Shown: positions 26,610 to 35,144 of the stretch, in pieces
How positions within the stretch are numbered: position 1 is the first letter of the stretch
Layout: each line of letters opens with the position of its first letter
Source: Flavobacteriales bacterium UBA7325
Lineage (GTDB): Bacteria; Bacteroidota; Bacteroidia; Flavobacteriales_D; Crocinitomicaceae
Length of the DNA: 35,604 bases
NCBI GenBank assembly: GCA_002471375.1
Contig: DKPV01000048.1
Location: 1 to 35,604, forward strand
Direction of reading: 5' to 3'
The notes under the pieces: model-generated
Database searches by the model: none
Told to the model about the DNA's origin: nothing
What the model saw: the letters and a program-made list of their open reading frames with translations, nothing else
Program-made: the position numbers and the translations under genes

Positions 26610-29600
26610 ATGGGAAAGAAAAAAACTAAAGGCTTTGGTCTCTCGACCCTCGCCGTAAACAACAGAAAGACTGTCTTCTTAATTGCAGCAATCATCGTAC
26701 TTGGTGGTGTAGTTGCGTTTCAAAACATGTCTAAGGAGAATTTCCCTGAGATTCAAATTCCAGAAATTTATGTTGGGATAGCGAAACCAGGATCTTCACC
26801 AGAATACATGTCCAAGAAAATCGCGAAGTCGATTGAAAAGGAATTAGGAGGAATTCAACTTGTCGATGAAATAAACACCACATCTAGCCATGGTTACTCA
26901 ACTACCCGTGTAAAGTTCGACTTCAAGATGCCGGTCGAAAGAGGGCTTCAAAAAGTGAAAGACGCCGTAGATAAAGCACGTACTAAGGCAGACTTCCCTG
27001 CTTTACCTGTGGAGCCAAACATCTTTGAGGTGAACCCGTCGGATATGCCAATTATGAATATCAATCTTCGGGGCGAAAATCCATTATTACTTAAAGAAAT
27101 CGCTGAAAAATTAGAAGATCTCATAGAGGACCTTCCAGAAATTAGTGAGGTTGATATACGTGGAGTGCAGGTTCAGGAGATGAAAATCGAGGTTGACCCT
27201 ATTCGAGCTCAATCCGTAAAAGTTACTCTTGATGACATTCAAAACGCTGTTAACTCAGAACATCAAACTATATCGGGCGGTGAAGTCTTAATGGACGGCG
27301 TTCGTAAAACTGTTCGAATTGAAGGTGAATTTACGGATGAGAATGACTTGAAGAAGATCATTGTCAAGCAGGATGATTTTATGCCTGTACGTCTAGAAGA
27401 TGTTGCAACCGTTTCTTTTGGAAATGGAGATACTACTTCGTATGCCAGAGAATTCGGAGATCCAGTAGTAATGCTGGACATCAAGAAACAAGGCGGAGAA
27501 AACCTGCTGGATGCATCAGACAAAATAACTGACATCATTGAGACAGCTAAAAAGGATGGGACAATCCCATCAAGTGTTAGTGTATCACGCACGAGTGACC
27601 AATCGAACAATACGCGCGACATGGTTTCCAATCTATTGAATTCGATCATTTTCGGAATCATCTTGGTTGTCATCGTTCTATTGTTTTTCCTTGGACTGAG
27701 AAATGCATTGTTCGTAGGAATTGCGATTCCACTCTCGATGCTTATGTCATTCTTGATACTAAATACAATGGGAGTGACATTGAACGTAATGGTTCTTTTC
27801 TCACTTGTTATTGCACTTGGTATGCTCGTGGATAATGGTATTGTAACGGTAGAAAACATATACCGTCACATGGCTGAAGGTAAAAAACCAAGTCAGGCTG
27901 TAATTGCCGGAGTTGGAGAAATTGCAATGCCTATTATTGCATCGACAGCTACAACACTTGCTGCATTCTTACCACTTGCATTCTGGCCTGGGATCATGGG
28001 AGAGTTCATGAAATACTTGCCAATAACTCTTATTATCGTTCTTAGTTCTTCATTGTTCGTTGCCTTGGTTATCAACCCAGTTCTTGCTGTTGTTTACATG
28101 AAAGTGACTGGGAACGAACCAAAGAAGAAGAAGGTATTGCGTAATTCAGCAATTTTTGTTGGTATTGGGGTTTTATTAGTTATTGCCGGATCATTGGCTC
28201 TTGGTAACTTATTGATCCTTCTAGGTATTATTGGAGTAGTTAATCTCTTCGTACTATACCCTGGAACTGTTCGATTCCAAAATGGATTCTTACCGAAACT
28301 AGAAAGACGTTATGAAAAGTTTCTTCAATTTGCCTTAAACGGCCGTCGACCTGGTAAATTTTTACTTGGAACTTTCGGACTTCTGATCGCCTCTTTTGTC
28401 CTTATGAGCGTGTTTCCACCGAAAATCGACTTCTTCCCAGTTAATGAACCAAACTATGCGAATATATTCATCTCTCATCCTATCGGTACCGATATCACGG
28501 TAACAAATGAGACTACATTAAAAGTAGAGGAGAAATTAACGAGCATCTTAGACGAATACACTAAAGATGACTTGAAGAACGACGTTCCAAGAGATCGAAG
28601 AATGATTAAATCCATCATTTCTCAAGTAGGAGAGGGAACAAGTGATCCAATGCAAGGTGTTTCAAGTGGTAATACCCCGCATAAAGGAAGAATCACCGTT
28701 AATTTTGTAGAATCACAGTATAGAAAAAGAGTAAACAGTTCCGACATATTGAAGAAAATTCAAGATGGATTAAAGGGACAGTTCACAGCTGACATTGAAG
28801 TTGCCGTTGCAAAGGATGCGGCGGGACCACCACAAGGCGCACCGATTAACATCGATGTGACGGGTAAAGGAGAATATAGGGATCTCATATACCAAGCACT
28901 GGCTATTAAAGCCTACCTAGATGGCAAAAATGTAAAGGGTGTTGAGCAGCTGAAGCTGAATGTCGAGGCAAATAGACCAGAGATACCAATCAAAGTTGAT
29001 CGCGAACAAGTTCGAAAACTAAACGCATCAACAATGCAAGTAGGAATGGCAATCAGAAAGGCTCTTCTAGGTCAGGACATTACTACCTATACAAAAGACG
29101 ATGAGTCTTATGACATCGTAGTTAAGTTTGATAAAACTAGCAGAGAGAGCTTGGACGCACTTTTAGACCAACACTTAATATTCCGAAACAATGTTGGTAA
29201 GATTATGGATATTCCAATCCGTTCTGTGATAGAGGATCCGAATGAAATAAGCTCCTACACTGGCGTTGTCCGAAAAAATCAAGTCCCACTTGTAAGTGTT
29301 TCTTCAAACGTAACTGAAGGATTCAACCCAAATGAGGTTGTGGAAGAATTGAAAGGTCACATGGCCCAATTCGAAAAGGATGGTAAACTAGGTCAAGATG
29401 TGAATTACGTCTTCTCTGGTCAGCAGGATGAGCAAGCTAAAGAAATGGCATTCTTAATGAAAGCACTGTTAATTGCTGCCTTTTTAATTCTGTTAATCAT
29501 CGTAGCTCAATTCAATTCATACTCGATGCCATCAATCATCATGCTAACTGTTTTACTATCCTTAATTGGTGTACTACTAGGCTTAGTGATCTCACGTCAG

Positions 29601-30080
29601 AATTTCGTGATTATGATGACAATGATCGGTATTATATCACTCGCCGGTGTTGTTGTAAATAATGCAATTGTGTTAATCGATTATACAAATCTCATCCGAA
29701 AGAGAAGAAGAGAAGAGCTAGGTTTAGGCGAATACGACATTTTACCATACGACGAAATCGTTAAAGCTGCTGTTGAAGGTGGAAAGACTCGATTACGGCC
29801 AGTTCTGCTCACAGCCATCACGACCATTCTAGGATTAATCCCGCTTGCGATTGGTTTTAATATCGATTTCTTCAGCTTCTTATCGACGTATGATGCGAAG
29901 ATCTATTTTGGCGGAGATAACAATGTATTCTTTGCGCCGATGTCATGGGCGATTATCTATGGATTGACGTTTGCAACGTTCTTGACTTTAGTAATAATTC
30001 CAGCGTTATACCTATTGATGCACAAGTTGAAGGTATGGCTATACAAGATGACTAAATCTAAGATGAGAAGTAACTTCTAG
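26610..30080 (+). CDS. RND-family inner-membrane efflux transporter (AcrB/HAE1-like)
   Basis: The 1156-residue protein has the full RND layout: first membrane segment (NRKTVFLIAAIIVLGGVVAF), porter loop, six membrane segments, a second porter loop and five more. TM4 carries LGMLVDNGIVTVENIYRHMA. Of the two adjacent Asp of AcrB TM4 (D407, D408) only the first is kept; the second is Asn, as in many related pumps. It exchanges protons for exported compounds and docks with the adaptor and TolC encoded just before. The length beyond about 1050 comes from an extra hydrophobic pair between residues about 510 and 550 and a loop near 640-700. Drugs, detergents or lipids are all possible substrates. 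Confidence 0.95.
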   Translation: MGKKKTKGFGLSTLAVNNRKTVFLIAAIIVLGGVVAFQNMSKENFPEIQIPEIYVGIAKPGSSPEYMSKKIAKSIEKELGGIQLVDEINTTSSHGYSTTRVKFDFKMPVERGLQKVKDAVDKARTKADFPALPVEPNIFEVNPSDMPIMNINLRGENPLLLKEIAEKLEDLIEDLPEISEVDIRGVQVQEMKIEVDPIRAQSVKVTLDDIQNAVNSEHQTISGGEVLMDGVRKTVRIEGEFTDENDLKKIIVKQDDFMPVRLEDVATVSFGNGDTTSYAREFGDPVVMLDIKKQGGENLLDASDKITDIIETAKKDGTIPSSVSVSRTSDQSNNTRDMVSNLLNSIIFGIILVVIVLLFFLGLRNALFVGIAIPLSMLMSFLILNTMGVTLNVMVLFSLVIALGMLVDNGIVTVENIYRHMAEGKKPSQAVIAGVGEIAMPIIASTATTLAAFLPLAFWPGIMGEFMKYLPITLIIVLSSSLFVALVINPVLAVVYMKVTGNEPKKKKVLRNSAIFVGIGVLLVIAGSLALGNLLILLGIIGVVNLFVLYPGTVRFQNGFLPKLERRYEKFLQFALNGRRPGKFLLGTFGLLIASFVLMSVFPPKIDFFPVNEPNYANIFISHPIGTDITVTNETTLKVEEKLTSILDEYTKDDLKNDVPRDRRMIKSIISQVGEGTSDPMQGVSSGNTPHKGRITVNFVESQYRKRVNSSDILKKIQDGLKGQFTADIEVAVAKDAAGPPQGAPINIDVTGKGEYRDLIYQALAIKAYLDGKNVKGVEQLKLNVEANRPEIPIKVDREQVRKLNASTMQVGMAIRKALLGQDITTYTKDDESYDIVVKFDKTSRESLDALLDQHLIFRNNVGKIMDIPIRSVIEDPNEISSYTGVVRKNQVPLVSVSSNVTEGFNPNEVVEELKGHMAQFEKDGKLGQDVNYVFSGQQDEQAKEMAFLMKALLIAAFLILLIIVAQFNSYSMPSIIMLTVLLSLIGVLLGLVISRQNFVIMMTMIGIISLAGVVVNNAIVLIDYTNLIRKRRREELGLGEYDILPYDEIVKAAVEGGKTRLRPVLLTAITTILGLIPLAIGFNIDFFSFLSTYDAKIYFGGDNNVFFAPMSWAIIYGLTFATFLTLVIIPALYLLMHKLKVWLYKMTKSKMRSNF

Positions 30081-30085
30081 AAGCT

Positions 30086-30595
30086 ATGGCGAATGTCATT
30101 GAAACTTTCTACTCAGCATTCAAAAAATAACGATGTTGAGGCCATGCTCGAATGTTATCATGATGAGACAGTTTTTGAAGACCCTGCTTTTGGTGTACTC
30201 AAAGGAGAGCATGCTAGAAATATGTGACGCATGCTCTGTGCCGCGGACGACGATAAGAAAATCCCTTTTCGGACATTCGTATGAGTGAAAAAAGTACAAT
30301 CGCACACTGGGATGCAGAATATACTTTCTCAAAAAATGGAAGAAGTGTTCACAACAAAATTGATGCTGTGTTTGTACTTCAAGATGGTAAAATAATTAAG
30401 CACACCGATCATTTCAACCTTCATTCCTGGGCAAAACAAGCGCTAGGAATGAAGGGTTTTCTTTTGGGAGTAACTAAATTCTTTCAAAGGAAATTACAAG
30501 CTCAAAACAGGAAACATGCTAGCGAAGTACGTAAAAACTCAGTTAGCTTGAAGATCAAGGGAGTTATATCCAATGATTATCTCAAACTTGAGTAG
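30086..30595 (+). pseudogene. Broken NTF2/SnoaL-like protein gene
   Basis: Starting 5 bp after the pump gene, ATG 30086 begins MANVIETFYSAFK. An extra A in the run at 30122-30127 then shifts the frame; the next frame gives NNDVEAMLECYHDETVFEDP, and its GEHARNM is followed by TGA where the family has Trp (GEHARNMWRML). A base appears lost in the A run near 30258-30261, after which the third frame reads NPFSDIRMSEKSTIAHWDAE and continues to the stop at 30593. The stitched product of about 168 residues is a cone-fold NTF2-like protein, typical of small polyketide-cyclase-like or unknown enzymes. Both indels lie in A runs, so sequencing error is possible, but the Trp-to-stop change is independent. 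Confidence 0.75.
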
Positions 30596-31038
30596 ATAAA
30601 CATCTCAAACTCTCTACTTAACGGTTCTGTAAGAGCTTTAAATAGGATTTGGTCGCATTAGAAAACCTAGGCAAAGACGAACACAAACAATGCAGGCATA
30701 GTAAATCTTGTTTAAGCAGAAAAATACTTCGTTTTATCTACCCTGACATATATAAACAAGCTAAAACCTTCAATATAAAGGAATTAATTATCTATGACTT
30801 ACAAATTGTTACTCAAGCCCTCACTGAATCAATGGTGTCATTTATCGAGAATTTAAGTACGTCTGTCGAATATTTGGATTTATTATGGATTTTAGGATTC
30901 CAAGGTTGTAATAAGGTATTCTTCTATGAACCGACTAAAATCTTCCATAAACAGCCGAAATTCATATTTCGTTAACAAAACGAAAGTTAAAATTCACGAA
31001 ATGGCTTTTTAGAATGTCCATTTATGGGCATTTCAGGA

Positions 31039-31070
31039 TTTGCCCACTCCTCTAAGTGTCGGTATATTTG
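31039..31070 (+). promoter_or_regulatory. Consensus Bacteroidota promoter in an ORF-free region
   Basis: TTTG (31039-31042), a 20-bp spacer and TATATTTG (31063-31070) match both elements of the consensus exactly. No ORF follows before the hairpin at 31149. It is the best plus-strand promoter in the window. Confidence 0.6.
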
Positions 31071-31076
31071 TATTGT

Positions 31077-31182
31077 AAAGATTGAATTAGTAAGATTTTA
31101 TATCAAACTAGAAGTCTTTTTCAGTGAATAGTGGTTAGGTTAGGTTATGTAGAGCGACTCGCCCGAGTCGCTCTACTGTTTT
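31077..31182 (+). ncRNA. Candidate small RNA between a consensus promoter and a strong terminator
   Basis: About 105 bp lie between the expected start (7 bp after the -7 box) and the T-run after the hairpin. No reading frame of useful length begins here. The part before the hairpin contains three direct copies of GGTTA (31133-31147) and an AU-rich 5' end. No known RNA family is recognised. The alternative is that the hairpin only ends the metH transcript and the promoter is a relic. The rest of the gap, 30596-31038, holds only a 5-bp stem (GGGCA/TGCCC near 31026-31045) and no convincing gene. Confidence 0.4.
31149..31182 (+). terminator. Strong hairpin terminator
   Basis: A perfect 13-bp inverted repeat, GTAGAGCGACTCG (31149-31161) and CGAGTCGCTCTAC (31164-31176), is followed on the plus strand by TGTTTTAT. 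On the minus strand no T-run follows, so it works best for plus-strand transcripts, though it may also stop metH messages arriving from the other side. Confidence 0.8.
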
Positions 31183-31239
31183 ATAAGTGTTTTTATACCT
31201 GACGCTACATTGCCTTGCCTGAGCAAGTCATGAGGATTA

Positions 31240-33912
31240 TTAATGAATGTTCGGTGATAACCAACGCTCCATAATATGGAGTTCCAGATTTTTGCGCTCA
31301 GCTAAAGATTCGACCTGATCATTACCGATCTTTCCAACTCCGAAATATTTTGAATGTTCACTGGCAAAGTACCACCCTGAAACACTCGCCGCAGGCATCA
31401 TTGCCAAACTATCAGTTAATTCAACTCCGGTTCTCTCAGTCGCCTCCAATAGATCGAATAATCCTATTTTTTCGGTATGATCTGGACACGCAGGATATCC
31501 TGGAGCCGGTCTAATGCCTTGATATTTCTCTTTGATTAAAGCATCATTATCGAATTGCTCTGCTTTTGCATAACCCCATATCTCGGTACGCACCTTTTGG
31601 TGTAAGAATTCAGCAAATGCTTCAGCGAGACGGTCAGCCAACGCTTTCAATAGAATCGAACTGTAATCATCATGATCTGCTTCAAATTCTTCGACACGCT
31701 CTGCCACGCCATGCCCAGATGTAACCACAAATCCACCAATGTAATCTTCTTTGCCCGTTTCAGTTGGTGCTATAAAATCTGATAGCGCAAAGTTTGGCAC
31801 TCCCTGAGCTTTCTTGGATTGTTGTCGCATGCACTTTTGAGTGTATGCTAAAGTTGACCTTGATTCATCAGTGTATATAAGTATATCATCTTCCTTTGAT
31901 GAAGCAGGAAAAATGCCGACAACGCCTTTGTAATTCAGCCAGTCTTCATCTATGATCTTAGCCAGCATCTCCTGTGCATCATCGAACAGTCGTGTGGCTT
32001 CACACCCCACAACATCATCATCAAGCAGTGCTGGGTATTTACCATGTAACTCCCAAGTTCTGAAAAATGGAGTCCAATCGATAAATGGTATTAAATCTTG
32101 TGCCGAAACTTTCACATCCTGCACACCAAGGTTCAAGGGTTTGTTAATCGAACCTTTACCCCAATCTATTTTAAACTTATTAGACCGTGCCTGATCAAGA
32201 GTCAACATCTGCTTCTGTCCTCGATGTTTTGCATGATGCTCACGAACGCGCTGATATTCTTCCTTTGTAGTTTCAATAAATCCAGGCTTCTTAGAACCTA
32301 AAAGTTGTTCAACTACAGTTACAGATCTAGATGCATCAAGTACATGGATTGCTTGATCTTTCGTGAAATGTTCATCAATCTTCACTGCAGTGTGGACTTT
32401 AGAGGTAGTTGCACCTCCAATCATCAATGGGATACTCAAATTAGCACGCTCCATTTCTTTTGCCACAGTAACCATTTCATCTAAAGAAGGTGTAATCAAC
32501 CCACTTAAACCAATTATATCAACATTCTGATCGATTGCCTCTTTAATAATACGATCTGCAGGTACCATAACACCTAAATCAACGATCTCATAATTATTGC
32601 AACCTAATACTACACCAACGATGTTTTTACCAATGTCGTGAACATCACCTTTCACGGTCGCCATCAATACTTTACCAGCAGAAGTGCTCACGCCATCTCC
32701 CTTTTCCGCCTCAATAAAAGGCAGAAGATAAGCAACAGCCTTCTTCATTACACGTGCTGATTTAACTACCTGTGGTAGAAACATTTTACCGCTTCCAAAG
32801 AGATCACCGACAACATTCATCCCATCCATTAATGGACCTTCAATGACACTAATCGTCTTATCAAATTGTTGGCGACATTCCTCAACATCTTCATCAATAA
32901 AATCTGTCAATCCCTTTACCAGGGCATAGGATAATCTTTCATTTACACTGGCTTCTCGCCAAGAGAGATCAACCTCACGCTTCTTACCCTCTCCGGTAAC
33001 TGTTTGGGCAAACTCCAACAATCGATCTGTGGCATCTTCACGGCGATTTAAAAGGACATCCTCAACATAGGTCATCAATTCCTTATCAACGTTATCGTAA
33101 ACCTCCAACATTGAAGGATTCACAATACCCATATCCATTCCATTCTGGATTGCATGATACAAAAACGAAGCATGCATCGCTTCACGAACCACATTGTTCC
33201 CTCTGAACGAAAAAGACACATTCGAAACTCCTCCACTGACATGAGCTCCTGGTAAGTTTTCTCGAATCCATTTTGTTGCATTAAAGAAATCAAGGGCATT
33301 ATTGTTATGCTCTTCCATCCCGGTTGCAACAGGGAAAATATTCGGGTCGAAAATGATATCATTCTGAGGAAATCCAACCTCATCGACAAGTATTCTATAG
33401 GAACGTTCACATATTTCAATTCGCCGCTCATAGCTATCAGCTTGACCGTCCTCATCGAATGCCATAACAATCACCGCGGCACCATAGCGTTTAATTTTCT
33501 TAGCCCGTTCTTTGAATTGCTCCTCGCCTTCTTTTAGGGATATTGAGTTTACAACTCCCTTCCCTTGTATACATTTTAATCCTGCCTCAATGATTTCCCA
33601 TTTAGAGCTATCAATCATTACAGGTACTCTAGCAATATCAGGTTCTGCCGCGATAAGATTTAAGAATCGAACCATAGCCTCAACACCATCGATCATTCCT
33701 TCATCCATATTGATGTCAATTATTTGCGCGCCGCCTTCTACTTGCTCTCGAGCAACACTCAGAGCCTCATCAAATAACTCTTCCTTGATCAATCGTAAAA
33801 ATTTACGTGAACCAGTGACATTTGTACGTTCGCCGACATTCACAAAATTACTTTCAGAAGTAACTATTAGTGGTTCGAGTCCTGAAAGTTTTAAGGTTGC
33901 TTTACTGCTCAT
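31240..33912 (-). CDS. metH: Cobalamin-dependent methionine synthase, folate/B12/activation part
   Basis: The 890-residue protein holds the last three modules of MetH. The pterin-binding domain starts with NVGERTNVTGSRKFLRL. The cobalamin cap and binding domains have VKGDVHDIGKNIVG, with the DxHxxG His that ligates cobalt, and SGLITPSLDEM. The C-terminal reactivation domain has the SAM-binding RPAPGYPACPDH. The homocysteine-binding module is encoded by the preceding gene, whose end overlaps this start by 11 bp, so the two must assemble. Together they move a methyl group from methyltetrahydrofolate to homocysteine. Expression is under the SAM-I riboswitch upstream of the first gene. Confidence 0.97.
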   Translation of the reverse strand: MSSKATLKLSGLEPLIVTSESNFVNVGERTNVTGSRKFLRLIKEELFDEALSVAREQVEGGAQIIDINMDEGMIDGVEAMVRFLNLIAAEPDIARVPVMIDSSKWEIIEAGLKCIQGKGVVNSISLKEGEEQFKERAKKIKRYGAAVIVMAFDEDGQADSYERRIEICERSYRILVDEVGFPQNDIIFDPNIFPVATGMEEHNNNALDFFNATKWIRENLPGAHVSGGVSNVSFSFRGNNVVREAMHASFLYHAIQNGMDMGIVNPSMLEVYDNVDKELMTYVEDVLLNRREDATDRLLEFAQTVTGEGKKREVDLSWREASVNERLSYALVKGLTDFIDEDVEECRQQFDKTISVIEGPLMDGMNVVGDLFGSGKMFLPQVVKSARVMKKAVAYLLPFIEAEKGDGVSTSAGKVLMATVKGDVHDIGKNIVGVVLGCNNYEIVDLGVMVPADRIIKEAIDQNVDIIGLSGLITPSLDEMVTVAKEMERANLSIPLMIGGATTSKVHTAVKIDEHFTKDQAIHVLDASRSVTVVEQLLGSKKPGFIETTKEEYQRVREHHAKHRGQKQMLTLDQARSNKFKIDWGKGSINKPLNLGVQDVKVSAQDLIPFIDWTPFFRTWELHGKYPALLDDDVVGCEATRLFDDAQEMLAKIIDEDWLNYKGVVGIFPASSKEDDILIYTDESRSTLAYTQKCMRQQSKKAQGVPNFALSDFIAPTETGKEDYIGGFVVTSGHGVAERVEEFEADHDDYSSILLKALADRLAEAFAEFLHQKVRTEIWGYAKAEQFDNDALIKEKYQGIRPAPGYPACPDHTEKIGLFDLLEATERTGVELTDSLAMMPAASVSGWYFASEHSKYFGVGKIGNDQVESLAERKNLELHIMERWLSPNIH

Positions 33913-34906
33913 TTAATGCCTGTTTGCGTGGTTCATAAGTTGCCGCTAGATCAGCAATAGCTCTAATATGATCGGGGGTAGTGCCGCAGCAACCACCAAT
34001 GATGTTTACAAGTCCCTCATCCATAAATTCCTTAATCTGTTCAGCCATCAATTCAGGTGTCTCATCATATTCACCAAACTCATTTGGTAGGCCAGCATTT
34101 GGGTGAGCGCTCACTCCGAAAGGTGCATTCTTGTCCAGAACCTGTAAGTATGGACGCATCATTGATGCACCAAGCGCACAATTCAGTCCAATTGTTAGCA
34201 GATCCATATGCGAAACAGAAATTAAAAATGCATCTGTCGTTTGTCCGGTAAGTGTTCTGCCACTTTGATCAGTTATAGTACCGGAAACCATAATAGGAAC
34301 CTTACTACCAAATTCATCGAAGGCTTCTTCTATTGCAAAAAGAGCTGCTTTAGCATTGAGCGTATCAAATACCGTTTCGACTAGCAGTAAATCAACACCT
34401 CCCTCAAGTAAAGCTAACGCCTGTTGTTTATAGGCAACAACTAACTCTTCAAAGGTGATCGCTCTAAAACCTGGATCGTTTACATCCGGTGAAATCGAGG
34501 CCGTACGGTTAGTAGGACCCATTGAGCCTGCCACAAACCTTGGTTTATTAGGTTCTCGTGTTGTAAACTCATCAGCCACCTCACGCGCTATTTTAGCACT
34601 GTGGTAATTAATATCATATACCGCAGATTCTAATCCATAATCAGCCTGCGCAATTGTAGTTCCTGAAAAAGTGTTCGTTTCAGCTATATCTGCACCTGCT
34701 TCAAAATATTCGGCATGTATTTCTCGAATTACGTCCGGGCGTGTCAATGACAATAAATCATTATTCCCTTTCAATGAAGAAAGATGATTCTCAAACCAAC
34801 CTTTGCGGAAGTCTTCTTCTTCTAATTTATGGCGCTGAATCATAGTACCCATCGCTCCATCGAGCACAAGTATACGTTCATGCAGTATCTTATGTAGATC
34901 TGTCAT
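33902..34906 (-). CDS. metH: Methionine synthase homocysteine-binding subunit (split MetH N-terminal module)
   Basis: The 334-residue protein is the homocysteine S-methyltransferase barrel of MetH: VLDGAMGTMIQRH near the N-terminus, ETNTFSGTTIAQADY, and the zinc cysteines in GLNCALGA and IIGGCCGTTPDHI. Full MetH of E. coli has this module fused to the rest; here it is a separate gene that overlaps the next by 11 bp (33902-33912), which suggests translational coupling and equal output. A SAM-I riboswitch begins about 40 bp upstream of the ATG. Split MetH is common in Flavobacteriales. Confidence 0.95.
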   Translation of the reverse strand: MTDLHKILHERILVLDGAMGTMIQRHKLEEEDFRKGWFENHLSSLKGNNDLLSLTRPDVIREIHAEYFEAGADIAETNTFSGTTIAQADYGLESAVYDINYHSAKIAREVADEFTTREPNKPRFVAGSMGPTNRTASISPDVNDPGFRAITFEELVVAYKQQALALLEGGVDLLLVETVFDTLNAKAALFAIEEAFDEFGSKVPIMVSGTITDQSGRTLTGQTTDAFLISVSHMDLLTIGLNCALGASMMRPYLQVLDKNAPFGVSAHPNAGLPNEFGEYDETPELMAEQIKEFMDEGLVNIIGGCCGTTPDHIRAIADLAATYEPRKQALNEQ

Positions 34907-34946
34907 ATTATGTTTTTGTACGAAGAAAAGTGAGAATAATCATCAC

Positions 34947-35058
34947 AAACTTATCTCTACTCAACGTTCGTTGAGATCGGATTTGGCACCTTTTTCAGCT
35001 AATGAGCAGGTTGCCAAGGTTTCTTAGGGCCTATCCCTCCACCTTTCTTCATAAGTCT
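34947..35058 (-). promoter_or_regulatory. SAM-I (S-box) riboswitch of the metH operon
   Basis: The minus strand carries the S-box core: AAGAAAGGTGGAGGGATAGG, then CCCTAAGAAACCTTGGCAAC, CTGCTC, and AAGGTGCCAAATCC. The P4 hairpin is CTCAACG-AA-CGTTGAG. P1 is closed by AGACTTAT (35058-35051) and ATAAGTTT (34954-34947), including one G-U pair. It binds S-adenosylmethionine and should turn the operon off when SAM is high. Only a weak 4-bp stem with a short T stretch follows before the ATG, so whether control acts on transcription or on translation is not clear. Confidence 0.95.
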
Positions 35059-35076
35059 ATTGTTAAAGAACTGAGA

Positions 35077-35107
35077 CAAATGTAAAGTGAATTAAACTAG
35101 TTTCAAA
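35077..35107 (-). promoter_or_regulatory. Consensus promoter of the metH operon
   Basis: On the minus strand TTTG (35107-35104), exactly 19 bp and TACATTTG (35084-35077) match the Bacteroidota consensus fully. The start of transcription near 35070 would give a leader of about 165 nt that contains the whole riboswitch. Confidence 0.85.
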
Positions 35108-35144
35108 GTCTATTGGGAAAAGAGTTGTATCTTAGTCAACGTCT

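Noticed and set aside
27263..27859. 198-codon minus-strand frame inside the RND gene
   Set aside because: It lies opposite a well-conserved transporter and its Ser/Thr-rich product looks like an antisense shadow.
30649..30975. Reading frame of 108 codons after the NTF2-like pseudogene
   Set aside because: It opens with TTG, shows no family resemblance, has an odd composition and lacks a promoter or ribosome-binding site; not accepted as a gene.
31212..31225. Small hairpin CTTGC-CTGA-GCAAG after metH
   Set aside because: With five pairs and no T-run it is too weak to be called a terminator.
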